A stretch of 64,000 nucleotides of DNA from positions 203,390-267,389 of the forward strand of contig JASKMD010000024.1 of the NCBI GenBank assembly GCA_030144725.1. The letters are read 5' to 3'. The notes under the pieces are model-generated. The model made no database searches, was not told the DNA's origin, and saw only the letters and a list, made by a program, of their open reading frames with translations. Below are positions 25,301-38,282 of the stretch, in pieces (position 1 is the first letter of the stretch; every line of letters begins with the position of its first letter). Origin of the DNA: Haematococcus lacustris (taxonomy: Eukaryota > Chlorophyta > Chlorophyceae > Chlamydomonadales > Haematococcaceae). Position numbers and translations under genes: made by a program.

Positions 25301-28300
25301 AGTAGTGATGTGGGTACATCAAATCAGCTGGCTGCTGCGTTAGATCTGTGATAAGCCAGGTGCCTGTCCGCGATGCAAGGCAATTCCCAACGCACTGTCT
25401 CCCAACCTGCTTTGAAAGGGAACCTGCAGATGAGGCACTACGGAGAACATTACTGCACTTTCATGTATCTATCTAAACAAATTCAGTGTGAGCATGCATT
25501 AAACTACAGAATCATCCCCGAACCTCGTTGCGCATCGGCATTGCCCAGCCGTCCAGTGAAGGTCTGCGATGGCACGCTCCATGTTCCTGGCTGCACTGTT
25601 GCTAGTCGCCGCAGCCAGCGTGCAATCGCGAACAACCACCCTTAACATCCTGCAGTGAGTAGCTAGATGGGATATGGGTACATCAATTCAGCTGGCTGCT
25701 GCGTTAGATTTGTGATAAGCCAGGTGCCTGTCCGCGATGCCTTCGCAAAATGTAACGCATCAATGCGCATTGAATGAAAGGACACGCTGTCTCGCAGTTG
25801 CAGTGAATTGTTAGTAATTGCTCTCGTGATTCCTGTGTACATACCTTTTCCCCGTGCAGCACCAACGACGTGCACGCCCGCTTCGACCAAGCTAGTGTCA
25901 GTGCTGGCGTCTGCAATGCAGCGAACGCAGCGGCCGGGCTTTGGTGGGTCGATGGCCATCGACATGTTGGATGCTGTGTCGACGGTTGTTGCTTAGGCCA
26001 AGTGACAAGCCAGCGAAGCCTGTGCAACACCGGCTAGCAATCGGCGCATCGGCATCTTCGTAATGATCCTATGCTGCCTGTTGCCTGGAGCATGTCAGCC
26101 TGCGACATTGTTTGACAGCGAGGTACGGTAGAAGTTACCTGCTTTTCGGTTAATGTTTGCAGTTATGGTGGATATGCCCGTATTGCCAGCGTGGTCAAGC
26201 AGTACCGAGTCATCGATCCTGAGACCCTATTACTGGATGCTGGTGACCAGGTTAGTCCCCAAGCCCATTGCCGCACCGGCTGACTGTGCACCCCTGCTGC
26301 TCGCCTAAAGTGTAGCACACTGCAGGGCCCCTGCCTATTGTTACCCTGCTGGTGATGTGGTGCTGCGCAGTACACTGGCACCTTCTATGACCTGCTGTAC
26401 AGGGTAAGCGGGCGTCGTGGGCAGCACGCTGATACCTGACCCATGTCTGTTGCCCTTGCTATGGAACCGCTGAAATGCCTCAGCTCACTCTGTGCAGTTA
26501 TGTTGTGTCTGCAGGGCAACATCACTGGAGAGTGAGTGGCGCCCTGTAGACAAGGCCCTGCACAGGGAGCCAGACACATAGCCTGTGCCCCTTGTGCTTG
26601 CAACATTGCCATTAAGGGCCACTGCATTGATCACCACCGCTGCTGCCGCACCCCTGCTATCTGCAGGGGCATGAGCATGTTGGGCGTCAACGCCGCCACC
26701 ATGGGTGAGTGTGAGCAGCTGGGGCACAAGGGAGGGAGGGTGGGTATCACTTGCATGGGCAGAGGCTTAGCCCCTGGTGCTGTCGTCTTCACCACGTGAC
26801 GTTTGCTGATCAGCTGCCGCCACTCCTGAAAATCAAGACTCAACCACCTGTCAGGCTTATGCTGGCTGATTAGGGGGGGTCATCCCTCACGCTTCCAGTG
26901 TGACACCCGGCCTGCCTCACCTGCCCGACCTGCCCGCCTAGCAAACTTCGGTCTTATGTCAAGCAACAGCTGCCTTCCAATGCTTTACTTGGGCATGTGA
27001 CCAGCGTGGGCATGAGAGCACCTTTATGATGCCATGGCGAGCACAGATGCTGAACCATCTCCGCCTATTGCCATGGGCCGCATTGCTTGCTTTTTGGTGT
27101 TGCCTGTGCAGGAAACCACGAGTTCGACTTCCGGGTGCGTTGCAGTCTATGGCTCTGATGTACCGGCGCCTGGTCCCTTGCCACCGCTGTTCCTGGAGCC
27201 CGGCACTTGCAACACAGACCGCTGCCTGACACGGCTGGCTTGCAGTGTGACAGGACATGCTAAACCCTGCCACAGATCACACTATCCTCAAGATGCCTGT
27301 CACGGAGTGCCAGTGCCCATCCCTGCAGCCACTGCTTCCTGCTCCCACTGCATTCCCTCTATACCCTCCATCTCTTCCCTTGAGGACCTTTGATCAAGTG
27401 TTGCTGGCCTAGTCAGCATAAGCAGGAGTTACAGGATAGATGCAAAGATAGATGCACAGTAACTCATGCAGCACCACTGGTCATGGCACAAAGCCAATGT
27501 TTGACTCGTGCAGCAAGCACACGAATGTATGCAGCATGGGCTACAGGCCAGATGCAAAGATATGTTTTTGCCCCCCTGTGCGCTGCCCAGAACCCTCCCA
27601 TCCTTCTCAAAGTATTCAAACCCTGCCAGCCACTATCTTGACAACGTACTTGACATCACACTGGAGTGATGCTTGCTCCTCCTTACTAGGCTACCCCTCA
27701 TGCTGTTCTGACTCCTGCTGGATCTGGCTCCTGCTGGATCCTGCAGATCCCCCAGTTGGTCAGCAACCTGGCCAGCTATAACTTCCCCAGGCTGGGCCTG
27801 TGCAACATTGACATCAGCAGGCAGCCGCTGATGGAGGGGGCGCTGCAAAAGTTTGCCATGTTCAACGTGAAGGGCTTCAGGGTGGGTGGCATAGCAGGGC
27901 TGCTGCCTCGCCTGCATCCTGAACTCCAGCCCAGGTGTACCCCACCTTCCCTCCACCTTCCCTCCACCTTCCTTACACCTTCCCCCCAACATTTGCTGGC
28001 GCGCTGTGAAATCTTGCTGGGAAGGCTGGGCTGCTGCTGCAGCACTACCCTCATCATAGTAGGATGGGTTGCCGTGCCTGTGAGTGCCCACTCCCTCATA
28101 TGCCCTGCTGTTTTTGTGTCACCCTGACCTGTGTCACCCTGACAAGCTGCAGTGTCAGTGTTGCACCGATGCTCCCATCAGCTGTGACTGACTAGCAAAC
28201 ACGCAGTGTGGCTGTCCTTTTTTCTATTTTATTCCGGTCCATTGCGTCCATTGCATTGCATGGAACTGCAGGTCGCTGTCATTGGCCTCCTCACCACTGA

Positions 28301-30103
28301 GACGAACTTTGCAGACATCGTGCCAACTGACAACGTCACCGTGACTGATGAGGTGCGCAGGATGGGGTGTGCAGGATGCAAGTCAAGCGCCCCGCTTCCA
28401 CATGAGCATCCCGTCCCTTTACATTACAAGGGATGTAAACAATGTGATACAGTCAGTTTTCATGCAATGTCCAGCCCCAAACCCTTACTCTGGACTGGCT
28501 CAAAGTCCAAGCTGGCGCATAGTGACGGCCACACTGCCACCCTGCACCTGCAGTTGACAGGCCTGCGGAGGTGCTTGAGGGAGATGAGGAGCGCCTACCC
28601 TACCAGGCCGGACGTCACCATCCTGCTGTCCCATGTGAGGCCATGAAGGGTGCTCTGCTGCCGCCATCCCAGTCATGCTCATCCCACCACTGGTGGTCGG
28701 CTTTGCTGGCATTCTTCTGATTTAGCCCCGGGGAGGTGGGCCTGGGGATGTCGTTCTGACAGGCCCAGGGAGGTGATGACTGGATGATCGAATGCCTTTC
28801 ACCCTCAGTGGAGGGGAGCATTGGGGTGTCACTGTGGGCAGCTGCCTGTGATGGTGTTGCCCTGGACTCACTGCGGGTGGTGCCTGCACTGTTGGTGGTG
28901 GCAGGTCGGCTACAGCATGGACCTGATGCTGGCGGCCCAGGTGGCAGGCATTGACCTGGTCATCGGCGGCCACAGCCACACCTTCCTGTACGGCAACCCT
29001 AACGCCACCCGGGGCCCGACCCTGAATGTCAACCCCAATATCTGTCAGTGGCTGGTGCAATGCACTGACTGCTGGACTTGGCCTCCAGGCAGCCACGCAA
29101 TGCACTAGCCTCCAGGCATCTTCCTCCAGACAGCAGTACAGCAGCAGCACATTTTGACTAGCAAGTGGGTTACCACTGCTGCTCCATTGGTCCACTGGCT
29201 GCTCGTGGCTGGTGGTGGGGACAGGGCGGGCAGGCATGGTGCAGGCAGGCAGGAGAGGGGGTGAGCTTCAGTTGGGGCTGGGTGGCACCATGCAGCAGTG
29301 CAGGCTGCAGGCCAGGCTGGGCAGTTAGCGGCTGTTGGCACACCAAGAGCAGCACCACGGCATGGCATGCCCTATTACTATCATAGCTCTGTCATGTCCA
29401 GACTTCACAGTATGCATGTTGACAAGTTGTCCACACTGACAAACTTATGCCATGACCCTGACTGTGTTGCTGGTCCTGCATGCAGCCTCCTCCTGGGACA
29501 ACCCGTTGGGCCCCTATCCAACCTATGTGCAATCAAACGTGACTCGCAACAAGGTACAGTGGCAACTCCTCCCCACTGTGCAGCCCTGATGGCAATGGCG
29601 CTGGGCTGCCTGTCATGTGGCTCATGCCTGCTGCTGCTGCACAGGTCGTGCCTGTGGCCACTGCAGCATGGGGGTCACGCTACTTGGGCTCATTGCAGGT
29701 GAGACAGCAAGGGGCAGGGCCAGGGCAAGAGCAAGGGCAAGGGCAGGGGCAAGGGCAAGGGCAAAGGCAAAGGCAAGGGCAAGGACAATGGCAAGGGCAA
29801 GACCATGTTGTACACTGGCTCAATGAACTACACATCACCTTTCTTGCTCACCCTGCGGGCACCATTTGCTTTCAGCACCAACAGTGCTGAAAGAAAGGCG
29901 ATGACCTTGCACCCCATGTATGTTGCCATGCTGCAGCTGACCATGAACATCACGAGCCGCAGACTGGTGTCTGTCAGGGGCACCCCCATCCTGCTGGGCG
30001 GCATTGGCTCCTCCAACCCAGTCATGCCTGACCCCGCCATGGCTGCGTGAGTAAGCCAGCTTTCCTTGACAAGCAGGCAGGCCCAGCTGTGCTCAAGCTG
30101 ACC

Positions 30104-30135
<32 letters not shown>

Positions 30136-32803
30136 TCTTGCCTTCCTCCACATCCTTTAATGCTGGACATTTACTGTGGTTTTCGTAATGCTTGCATGCA
30201 GCTGGGTGGCCGAGAAGGGTGCTGCCATCAATGCTTTCCAAACTCAAGTCATTGGTGCGTTGCCCAGCAGCTGGTGCTGCATGGCATACAAGGCGTCCAC
30301 GTGAAATGTACTGACACATGTGAACTGCACTGACACCTCTACGCTGCCAGCACCATTGCATAGTGTCTGCTGGTCTGCCAGCGCTCCTGGACTCAACTGC
30401 ATCACATTAATGACTGGCAGGCAGACTGGAAGTACAGTGTCAGCTCTGACAGTGGCAGCTGCATTTCTCACATGAACGACTTGCCTTGTCCTAATATACT
30501 GTTATGTCAGTATCATATTATTTTGTTTTCGTGTGAACCTGCATGACGCAACCTGTTAACCTACCCAGCCCATTCTGCGCCCTTTCCTTGAGGTCATGAG
30601 AGGTGCCTGCCACAACCTCTAATTGTTCAGCCTAGGCTGAGCAGCGTGGGCATTTGAGCTGCCCAGGTGGTCACTGCCTGTGCTACTGCGCGTGCAGGCA
30701 GAGCCAGCGTGCCCATCAGGCGCGCCCCATACGGGAACGAGTCTGCCATTGGGAACCTGGCCACTGCTGCGGCGGCGGCCTACTGGCGCAGCACATGGGA
30801 GCCGCAGCTCAACGGGCCTCTGTACTTGGTGCTGCAGAACAGCGGCGGCCTGAGAGCTGACATCGCCCCGGTGAGTCCAGCCCCCCTGCAGCCAGCACTG
30901 CTGGGCACTGCATACCAGTGTTTTTTTTTCGTTTCACCCTGATGCATGATTTATAGCTCAAGTGACATGGCATAGATTTATAGCGCAAAATTACCTCTAA
31001 TACATGGCATTCCAGAGCGAACGCTATATATAGCACGAAGAAAAACACTGCTGCATACCATGCTGAGGCTGAGTCCAAGGCATGCTGTGCTCCATGCCCC
31101 TGTGCACCAGCAGCGGCCGTTGTGCTCCCACTTGCAGCAAGCACTTGCACCTGACAATTCAAATGCTAACCATAACCCTAACCGCAACCCTAACCGCAAC
31201 AACTTAATGCGTCTTGTGCTGGCTTGCCTCACATACCTTACCTGCAGGGCCCCATCTCCGTGGGTGACGCCTTTGCCGTCCAGCCCTTTGGCAACCTGCT
31301 TGCTGTGAAGCAGTTTGATGGCTATCAGATCTACTTGGCCCTGGAGGTTGGCGTGTCGAACTTGGGCACCACCAACAGTGGTGGTCGCTTCCCTCAGGTG
31401 GGCAGGCACTTCTCCTCCTTGCTTGCGTGCTTGCATGTTTCCTCAACCTTGTCTACCACCCTGTCCTTGTTCCAACATGTTCACCCTCACCCTGTTTTGT
31501 TGTCGTCCACCTTGCCAACCTTGCCTTCATCCTTGTCCACCTTGTCTTCCTCAACCCCTGCTCTGCCATGCCCTCCCTCTCCTCTCCCTCCCCCTCTCCC
31601 TCTCTCCCTCTCCTCTCCCTCTCCAGCTCCTGCCATTCCTGAACGCCATCCCTGCCCACCAGCCCTCCTCCACTCCAGCACCATGGCACCAGGGTCAGGG
31701 AACATGATGCAAGGCTGTCCAGCATAAGCCTGTGAGCCTGGTTCCAGTTGGGTATCCTGTCCTGTCATTGTGCTGCAGGTTGCTGGCATGCGCTTTGTGT
31801 ACGACGCTCGCCGCCCCAGTGGCCAGCGCATCATCAAGGTCAGGCCCAGGCACAGCTCAGCGCACCGCAGCCCTGACCAGTCCTGGGGCTCCTGAGGCTC
31901 TCCATGCAGACCCACACCCCAGTGCCCTTCTCTCCGCTGCCATGCAAGCTTGTGTTGGGGCTGTGAAACTGGCAGGTGACGCTCGTGAAACCTGATGGCA
32001 CCCAGGGCGAGCTGGACTCCTGCAAGACCTACAACCTGGCCAGCTTTGACTACAGTAAGCGCACCAGTGAACACCGGCTGGCGGCTCCCCTTGATGCACC
32101 CAGTGCTGCCACCCAGCAGCAGCAGCTCTACAGGAGAGCTGCTGCCACACTCCTGCAAACAGGACTGCCACACTCCTGTGTAGTCAGGCTGTAGTGTAGC
32201 GCAAACAGAACTATTCTGTACTGCAGTGTGTACAGCTGTACAGGCTGAGCTAGGAGCTAGGAGCCTGATTTCTTGATTGAGCTAGGAGTGAGCTAGGACT
32301 GCCTGGTGCGCCGCAGTCTTCAGTGGTGGTGACGGCTACACGCCTCTGGCTCCGCCCTATGGCAGGACGCTGGTGGCTGCTGGACCCTCCCAGGTGGGCC
32401 TCGGACCACAGCACTGGAACAGCAGCACAGACCTCCAGGAGCACAGCTGGTCTTACACAGTACAGGCAGGCACGCAGGGAGGCACGCAGGGAGGCAGGCA
32501 GGCAGGCAGGCAGCAGTGGGTCCCTGGCAACAATGGGGGCAGGCAGCAGTGGGTCCCATGCATGCAGGCAGGCAGGCAAACAGTGGGCGCAGCAGTGGGT
32601 GTGGCTGTGTAGCTGCTGGGTTATTGCTGGCTGCGCAGGAGGTGCCCACGATCAACTACATCTCTGCCAACAGCCCCTTAACCCCTTTCCTGGATGGCCG
32701 CATTGTGGGCTGCAACGGCGTGGCGACTGATGACCCTGCCTGCTCCCTGCCCCCCGCCACCTGGGCGCCCTGCCCCACAGCTGTGGACCCCACGCCTGTT
32801 TAG
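25215..32803 (+). CDS. Secreted 5'-nucleotidase / UshA-type metallophosphoesterase
   Basis: Expected to dephosphorylate extracellular nucleotides, freeing phosphate and nucleoside. Exons: 25215-25297 or 25569-25654 (alternatives), 25860-25943, 26163-26250, 26371-26403, 26515-26531, 26667-26704, 27112-27134, 27747-27881, 28272-28352, 28554-28634, 28905-29043, 29486-29553, 29645-29698, 29937-30046, 30202-30254, 30698-30870, 31248-31397, 31779-31838, 31976-32054, 32317-32393, 32639-32803. The phases close, giving 597 residues with exon B. Signal peptide: MARSMFLAALLLVAAASVQS. Metal-binding motifs: HTNDVHARFD, LLLDAGDQYTGT, GNHEFDF, TILLSH, GGHSHTFL. C-terminal nucleotidase domain: YGNESAIGNLAT, QNSGGLRADI, QPFGNLLAVKQFDG. 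Two micro-exons (17 and 23 nt) encode part of the metal site. No GPI-anchor signal was recognised; the end is Pro/Ala/Cys-rich. Confidence 0.95.
25424..25657 (+). repeat. Tandem duplication of first-exon region, copy B
   Basis: Second copy of the unit at 25061, offset 354-363 bp. Its exon (25569-25654) encodes a signal peptide one residue longer than copy A (MFLAALLL against MFLALLL). It ends at the same donor phase, so either copy can splice to 25860. Confidence 0.9.
29707..29806. repeat. Imperfect (GGGCAA)n intronic array
   Basis: Short degenerate hexamer array in the intron after the 29645-29698 exon of the 5'-nucleotidase gene. Confidence 0.85.
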
Positions 32804-33053
32804 GCACTAAGGGGTATTCATCTTATGAGCTACCTGGCATACTTCAGGCCGGCAGGGTTGCGCGATTACAGGAATCTAGTTTGTAGGTATTTCGTGATCC
32901 TTCCTCCACGATTACTCCCCATCCGCGATCCTCGTCTGGAGATTAGTCGCAATAGACTGGGCCATACAAAGACCATTATGCAGACTTTGTCAAGCAAAGG
33001 AACAATGATTACAAGCTCGTTGTCTCGTATTGCGCCCGTTGAACTGGAGTGCC

Positions 33054-33058
33054 TGTAA
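33054..33058 (+). terminator. Candidate TGTAA polyadenylation signal for the 5'-nucleotidase
   Basis: First TGTAA after the stop codon at 32803, about 250 bp downstream, a typical algal 3'-UTR length. A short motif, so tentative. Confidence 0.4.
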
Positions 33059-35495
33059 AAGTGCATGCGCTGTCAAGTGGCTAGTTGGCGCTGTGCACAC
33101 ACGCACAAAATTCATAGTCGTTGGACCTTTTCCCAAAAAACGCCAAATTCAAAGATAATTTGAACCTTCTTATGAAATTTGCAGAGGTTGCGACTGCCAA
33201 CCGCACTACGTGCTACGTCGAAGTGCCAGAACCCCCCTGGCCGCCATGACTGGGTTGACTTCTATGGAGCATGCCCGGACCAAGACTTGTGACTAGCCTT
33301 GCCTCATTGGGACCAGCCTTGGGTTTGCGCGCATTGTGCCTGGGTTTTCGCAGCCTTGGGTTTTCGCAGCTCATTGGGACCAGCCTTGGGTTTGCGCGCA
33401 TTGTGTTTGCCAGCGTAAAGTGCTTAATTAATGATCATAACAACATTTTTAACGACAAAGAGTCAGGTCCCACAAGGTCTCTTTGGCAAAATGTACCGTG
33501 AGCCATTTGATGCCGCGCTTACACAGCCTTGATCAGCGAGCCTTCCCGATATGCCTACTGCATCAACGGGCCTGCACGGCCTGGACGCCCACCAACCCTT
33601 GCCAAGTGTCCAGCTGGCAAGGTTACTGTAGATGGATGCGGCGCTCTTGTTTAAGCGGGTGCTGGTAGGTACGGTACACAACAGCGCTAGCGCGAGGGCC
33701 GGCGGTTATGTCGGTTAACCGGGTGGCTCGCATCTCGCATCGGGCTGCCGCAGCTCGCTCGCAACATGCCTAAGCGTTGCAATGGCCCTACTCCTCCACC
33801 ACATCAAAGCATATACTACGAGCTGCAGGCCCAGGCATTGTTTTTTCTAGTCTCTCCTTCGACGACATTATTGAGAGGGCTGATGAACGACGAGAGCTTC
33901 CTATGCTTTCTTTTGCTTCCCTATGCTTCCCTTTGCTGTCCTATGCTTTCCGATCCTTCCTATTCTTACTACGAAAACTGCGTCGGCCCATCGCTAATTA
34001 TGGCCGCCAGTCTGCATCATTTGTGCCGCTGATGAACGTTGGTGGTAGCTTGGAGGAATTAGAACAACCTCTTACACTTTCGCAGCCTAGTGAGCGCGAG
34101 ATGATGGGATAATTTTGACATGAGCATGGTAGGTATGTTTGTGTGATCTATGGGTGCTAATCCTAAGAATAACGCTACCAAAAGTGTACCAGATTCTTGG
34201 GGCACACCGTTTGCATCTCTACAGGAGGTCAGCACGGCGTTTGATGCACTTCCTGCCCAAAAATACGTTTCTACGTACTGTGATTTTAAGAGCTTCCCAA
34301 CCTGCGCAGGGCCGCTTTAATACACTGCAATTCCTTCCCGTGGGAGCTTTGAGCATACTTCAACGCTAGGGCGCAAAAATGTCGAATACGTAGCAGCAAC
34401 AAGCAGCGAATCGACCTCAAAAACAGCACTGCAGATTTGCATGCCAGCACCCCATCACGCACGCCAACCGACCGACTAGTGACCGCACTACCGTCAGGGT
34501 GCAAGGAGTCACTGGTGCAAGGATACCGCGGAGGGGGGCAATGTTGACTTTAGCCCGTCCCTCGCAGGCCAAGCTGCGGAGCTGCACGCCGCAGCGGGGC
34601 GTCGCGGTTTGACCTCTTGGAGTGCAGTATACGCGACAAAAAGTGACGGTACATTTTTTCGAGCCATTTTACCTGACCTTGTGGGACCTGACAAAGAGAG
34701 CTAGCATGTACATGCTAGACAAACTGCGGGGGCCGAGGTCGGCCACAAGAGGCAAGATGGCTGCCAACAACAACGGAAGAACGCTCAAGGCAATGACGAC
34801 CTCAATGTCATCGTCGCTTTCGACGTCGTCCATCCAACCGTGGCCGCCATCCCACATGCCCATTGCAATTGCGGAGTATATGCGATATGGGAAAGGTCAA
34901 GCTTGCGCCTCTGCGACCCCTGACCAGCACGGCGACAAATTATCTTCAAATTTTCCGCGTTCGGAAAATGGTCCGTTATCACGCAGTATTACACCATTTC
35001 CGACAGCATCAGAGTGTCAGTCAAAGATTGATGTGCGCCTCCTGGCAAGTGGCGCGTTGATGCTCGCTTTGTGAGCCATGTTGGCGCCAGCGCTTGCGGA
35101 CACACCTCAGATGCTCACTGTCGATAGTAGTAGTGATAGGTAGTGATAGGTAGCGGCATCAATGAGCGAACTGCGCCTGGCATCTGGAAGTACAATAACA
35201 TTTCAGCCCGCCAGGCTCACCAATGAATGGCTTTACTCGACGACACAGCTGCTGTAAAAGAAACCACGACAATTTATTAGTGTAGCCTGCGGGAAATGAC
35301 TTCGGCGTGACATGACTTGCCTTGCAGAAATGACTAGCCTACTCCGACCGCACGGACCATGCCGCCTCGCACCCCTCGCATCCCCTCGCACCCCCACACC
35401 CTCCCAGCCCTAGCATAGCCTCCCACTCCTCGCAACCCCCTCCCAGCCCTAGCCCCGCCCTCCCACCTCCCCATCACCACCTCCCCGCCCACCAC
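33059..35495. other. Region without recognised genes
   Basis: Less GC-rich than the flanking genes. Open frames up to 150 codons occur (34622-35074), but I recognise no domain and no splice pattern. It contains two direct copies of a 34-bp sequence beginning CATTGGGACCAGCCTTGGGT (33305 and 33373). Possibly decayed mobile-element sequence. Confidence 0.5.
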
Positions 35496-37865
35496 CGGGG
35501 CGGGGCGGGGCGGGGCGGGGCGGGGCGGGGCGGGGCGGGGCGGGGCGGGGCGGGGCGGGGCGGGGCGGGGCGGGGCGGGGCGGGGCGGGGCGGGGCGGGG
35601 CGGGGCGGGGCGGGGCGGGGCGGGGCGGGGCGGGGCGGGGCGGGGCGGGGCGGGGCGGGGCGGGGCGGGGCGGGGCGGGGCGGGGCGGGGCGGGGCGGGG
35701 CGGGGCGGGGCGGGGCGGGGCGGGGCGGGGCGGGGCGGGGCGGGGCGGGGCGGGGCGGGGCGGGGCGGGGCGGGGCGGGGCGGGGCGGGGCGGGGCGGGG
35801 CGGGGCGGGGCGGGGCGGGGCGGGGCGGGGCGGGGCGGGGCGGGGCGGGGCGGGGCGGGGCGGGGCGGGGCGGGGCGGGGCGGGGCGGGGCGGGGCGGGG
35901 CGGGGCGGGGCGGGGCGGGGCGGGGCGGGGCGGGGCGGGGCGGGGCGGGGCGGGGCGGGGCGGGGCGGGGCGGGGCGGGGCGGGGCGGGGCGGGGCGGGG
36001 CGGGGCGGGGCGGGGCGGGGCGGGGCGGGGCGGGGCGGGGCGGGGCGGGGCGGGGCGGGGCGGGGCGGGGCGGGGCGGGGCGGGGCGGGGCGGGGCGGGG
36101 CGGGGCGGGGCGGGGCGGGGCGGGGCGGGGCGGGGCGGGGCGGGGCGGGGCGGGGCGGGGCGGGGCGGGGCGGGGCGGGGCGGGGCGGGGCGGGGCGGGG
36201 CGGGGCGGGGCGGGGCGGGGCGGGGCGGGGCGGGGCGGGGCGGGGCGGGGCGGGGCGGGGCGGGGCGGGGCGGGGCGGGGCGGGGCGGGGCGGGGCGGGG
36301 CGGGGCGGGGCGGGGCGGGGCGGGGCGGGGCGGGGCGGGGCGGGGCGGGGCGGGGCGGGGCGGGGCGGGGCGGGGCGGGGCGGGGCGGGGCGGGGCGGGG
36401 CGGGGCGGGGCGGGGCGGGGCGGGGCGGGGCGGGGCGGGGCGGGGCGGGGCGGGGCGGGGCGGGGCGGGGCGGGGCGGGGCGGGGCGGGGCGGGGCGGGG
36501 CGGGGCGGGGCGGGGCGGGGCGGGGCGGGGCGGGGCGGGGCGGGGCGGGGCGGGGCGGGGCGGGGCGGGGCGGGGCGGGGCGGGGCGGGGCGGGGCGGGG
36601 CGGGGCGGGGCGGGGCGGGGCGGGGCGGGGCGGGGCGGGGCGGGGCGGGGCGGGGCGGGGCGGGGCGGGGCGGGGCGGGGCGGGGCGGGGCGGGGCGGGG
36701 CGGGGCGGGGCGGGGCGGGGCGGGGCGGGGCGGGGCGGGGCGGGGCGGGGCGGGGCGGGGCGGGGCGGGGCGGGGCGGGGCGGGGCGGGGCGGGGCGGGG
36801 CGGGGCGGGGCGGGGCGGGGCGGGGCGGGGCGGGGCGGGGCGGGGCGGGGCGGGGCGGGGCGGGGCGGGGCGGGGCGGGGCGGGGCGGGGCGGGGCGGGG
36901 CGGGGCGGGGCGGGGCGGGGCGGGGCGGGGCGGGGCGGGGCGGGGCGGGGCGGGGCGGGGCGGGGCGGGGCGGGGCGGGGCGGGGCGGGGCGGGGCGGGG
37001 CGGGGCGGGGCGGGGCGGGGCGGGGCGGGGCGGGGCGGGGCGGGGCGGGGCGGGGCGGGGCGGGGCGGGGCGGGGCGGGGCGGGGCGGGGCGGGGCGGGG
37101 CGGGGCGGGGCGGGGCGGGGCGGGGCGGGGCGGGGCGGGGCGGGGCGGGGCGGGGCGGGGCGGGGCGGGGCGGGGCGGGGCGGGGCGGGGCGGGGCGGGG
37201 CGGGGCGGGGCGGGGCGGGGCGGGGCGGGGCGGGGCGGGGCGGGGCGGGGCGGGGCGGGGCGGGGCGGGGCGGGGCGGGGCGGGGCGGGGCGGGGCGGGG
37301 CGGGGCGGGGCGGGGCGGGGCGGGGCGGGGCGGGGCGGGGCGGGGCGGGGCGGGGCGGGGCGGGGCGGGGCGGGGCGGGGCGGGGCGGGGCGGGGCGGGG
37401 CGGGGCGGGGCGGGGCGGGGCGGGGCGGGGCGGGGCGGGGCGGGGCGGGGCGGGGCGGGGCGGGGCGGGGCGGGGCGGGGCGGGGCGGGGCGGGGCGGGG
37501 CGGGGCGGGGCGGGGCGGGGCGGGGCGGGGCGGGGCGGGGCGGGGCGGGGCGGGGCGGGGCGGGGCGGGGCGGGGCGGGGCGGGGCGGGGCGGGGCGGGG
37601 CGGGGCGGGGCGGGGCGGGGCGGGGCGGGGCGGGGCGGGGCGGGGCGGGGCGGGGCGGGGCGGGGCGGGGCGGGGCGGGGCGGGGCGGGGCGGGGCGGGG
37701 CGGGGCGGGGCGGGGCGGGGCGGGGCGGGGCGGGGCGGGGCGGGGCGGGGCGGGGCGGGGCGGGGCGGGGCGGGGCGGGGCGGGGCGGGGCGGGGCGGGG
37801 CGGGGCGGGGCGGGGCGGGGCGGGGCGGGGCGGGGCGGGGCGGGGCGGGGCGGGGCGGGGCGGGG
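35496..37865. repeat. Perfect (CGGGG)n array, 2370 bp
   Basis: 474 uninterrupted identical pentamers, counted from the coordinates. Strongly G-rich on the plus strand, with four-G runs every five bases, so G-quadruplex formation is expected. A 911-codon minus frame through it (APPRP repeats) is a consequence of the repeat, not a gene. The length may be affected by assembly. Confidence 0.98.
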
Positions 37866-38149
37866 AGCTCTAGCTACAAGCACACACAACAGAATGGTTG
37901 AGCTGAAGTGGGCATTAGGCACACTGGCTGTAGCCTTTACAACAGCGACTCTATTGCAAAGACAAGCTACAGACTCAGGGCTAGTAAAGGGGGGAGAGGG
38001 TAGGGGGGACGCCACTTCTTTGGCTGGACGGTGGGAGCAGGCCGCGCCCCAGGCGGTAGCTCCTCCCATAATGCACGCCGGTGAACACCGGAGTAGTCTT
38101 CTTTTTCTTTCTTCAACAGCGATCTCGCAGCCATGTTTGATTACAACTC

Positions 38150-38282
38150 AAAAGGCGAGGCCGAGCCGCTGGAGCGTAACAGCTGAAGACCGAAGCCAGC
38201 AGCCGCGGAGCGTAGCGACGCGGCTGCTGGCTAAGGTCGAGAGCTGTTACGCGACAGTGCTGAGGCCGAGCCTTTCTCAACT
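38150..38282. mobile_element. Foldback (long inverted repeat) element
   Basis: Two arms of about 60 bp are near inverses: GGCGAGGCCGAGCCGCTGGA, then CGTAACAGCT, then AGCCAGCAGCCGCG; and the reverse, CGCGGCTGCTGGCT, then AGCTGTTACG, then GAGGCCGAGCC. A short centre (GAGCGTAGCGA) separates them. A half copy is at 45200-45283. Noncoding MITE-like element. Confidence 0.7.

Noticed and set aside
34622..35074. 150-codon plus-strand open frame
   Set aside because: No recognisable domain, base composition unlike the neighbouring genes, and no splice or polyadenylation context. Left as unannotated.
35334..38069. 911-codon minus-strand open frame of Ala-Pro-Pro-Arg-Pro repeats
   Set aside because: It exists only because the CGGGG pentamer (15-bp reading period) has no stop codon. 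No unique coding sequence or splice context.
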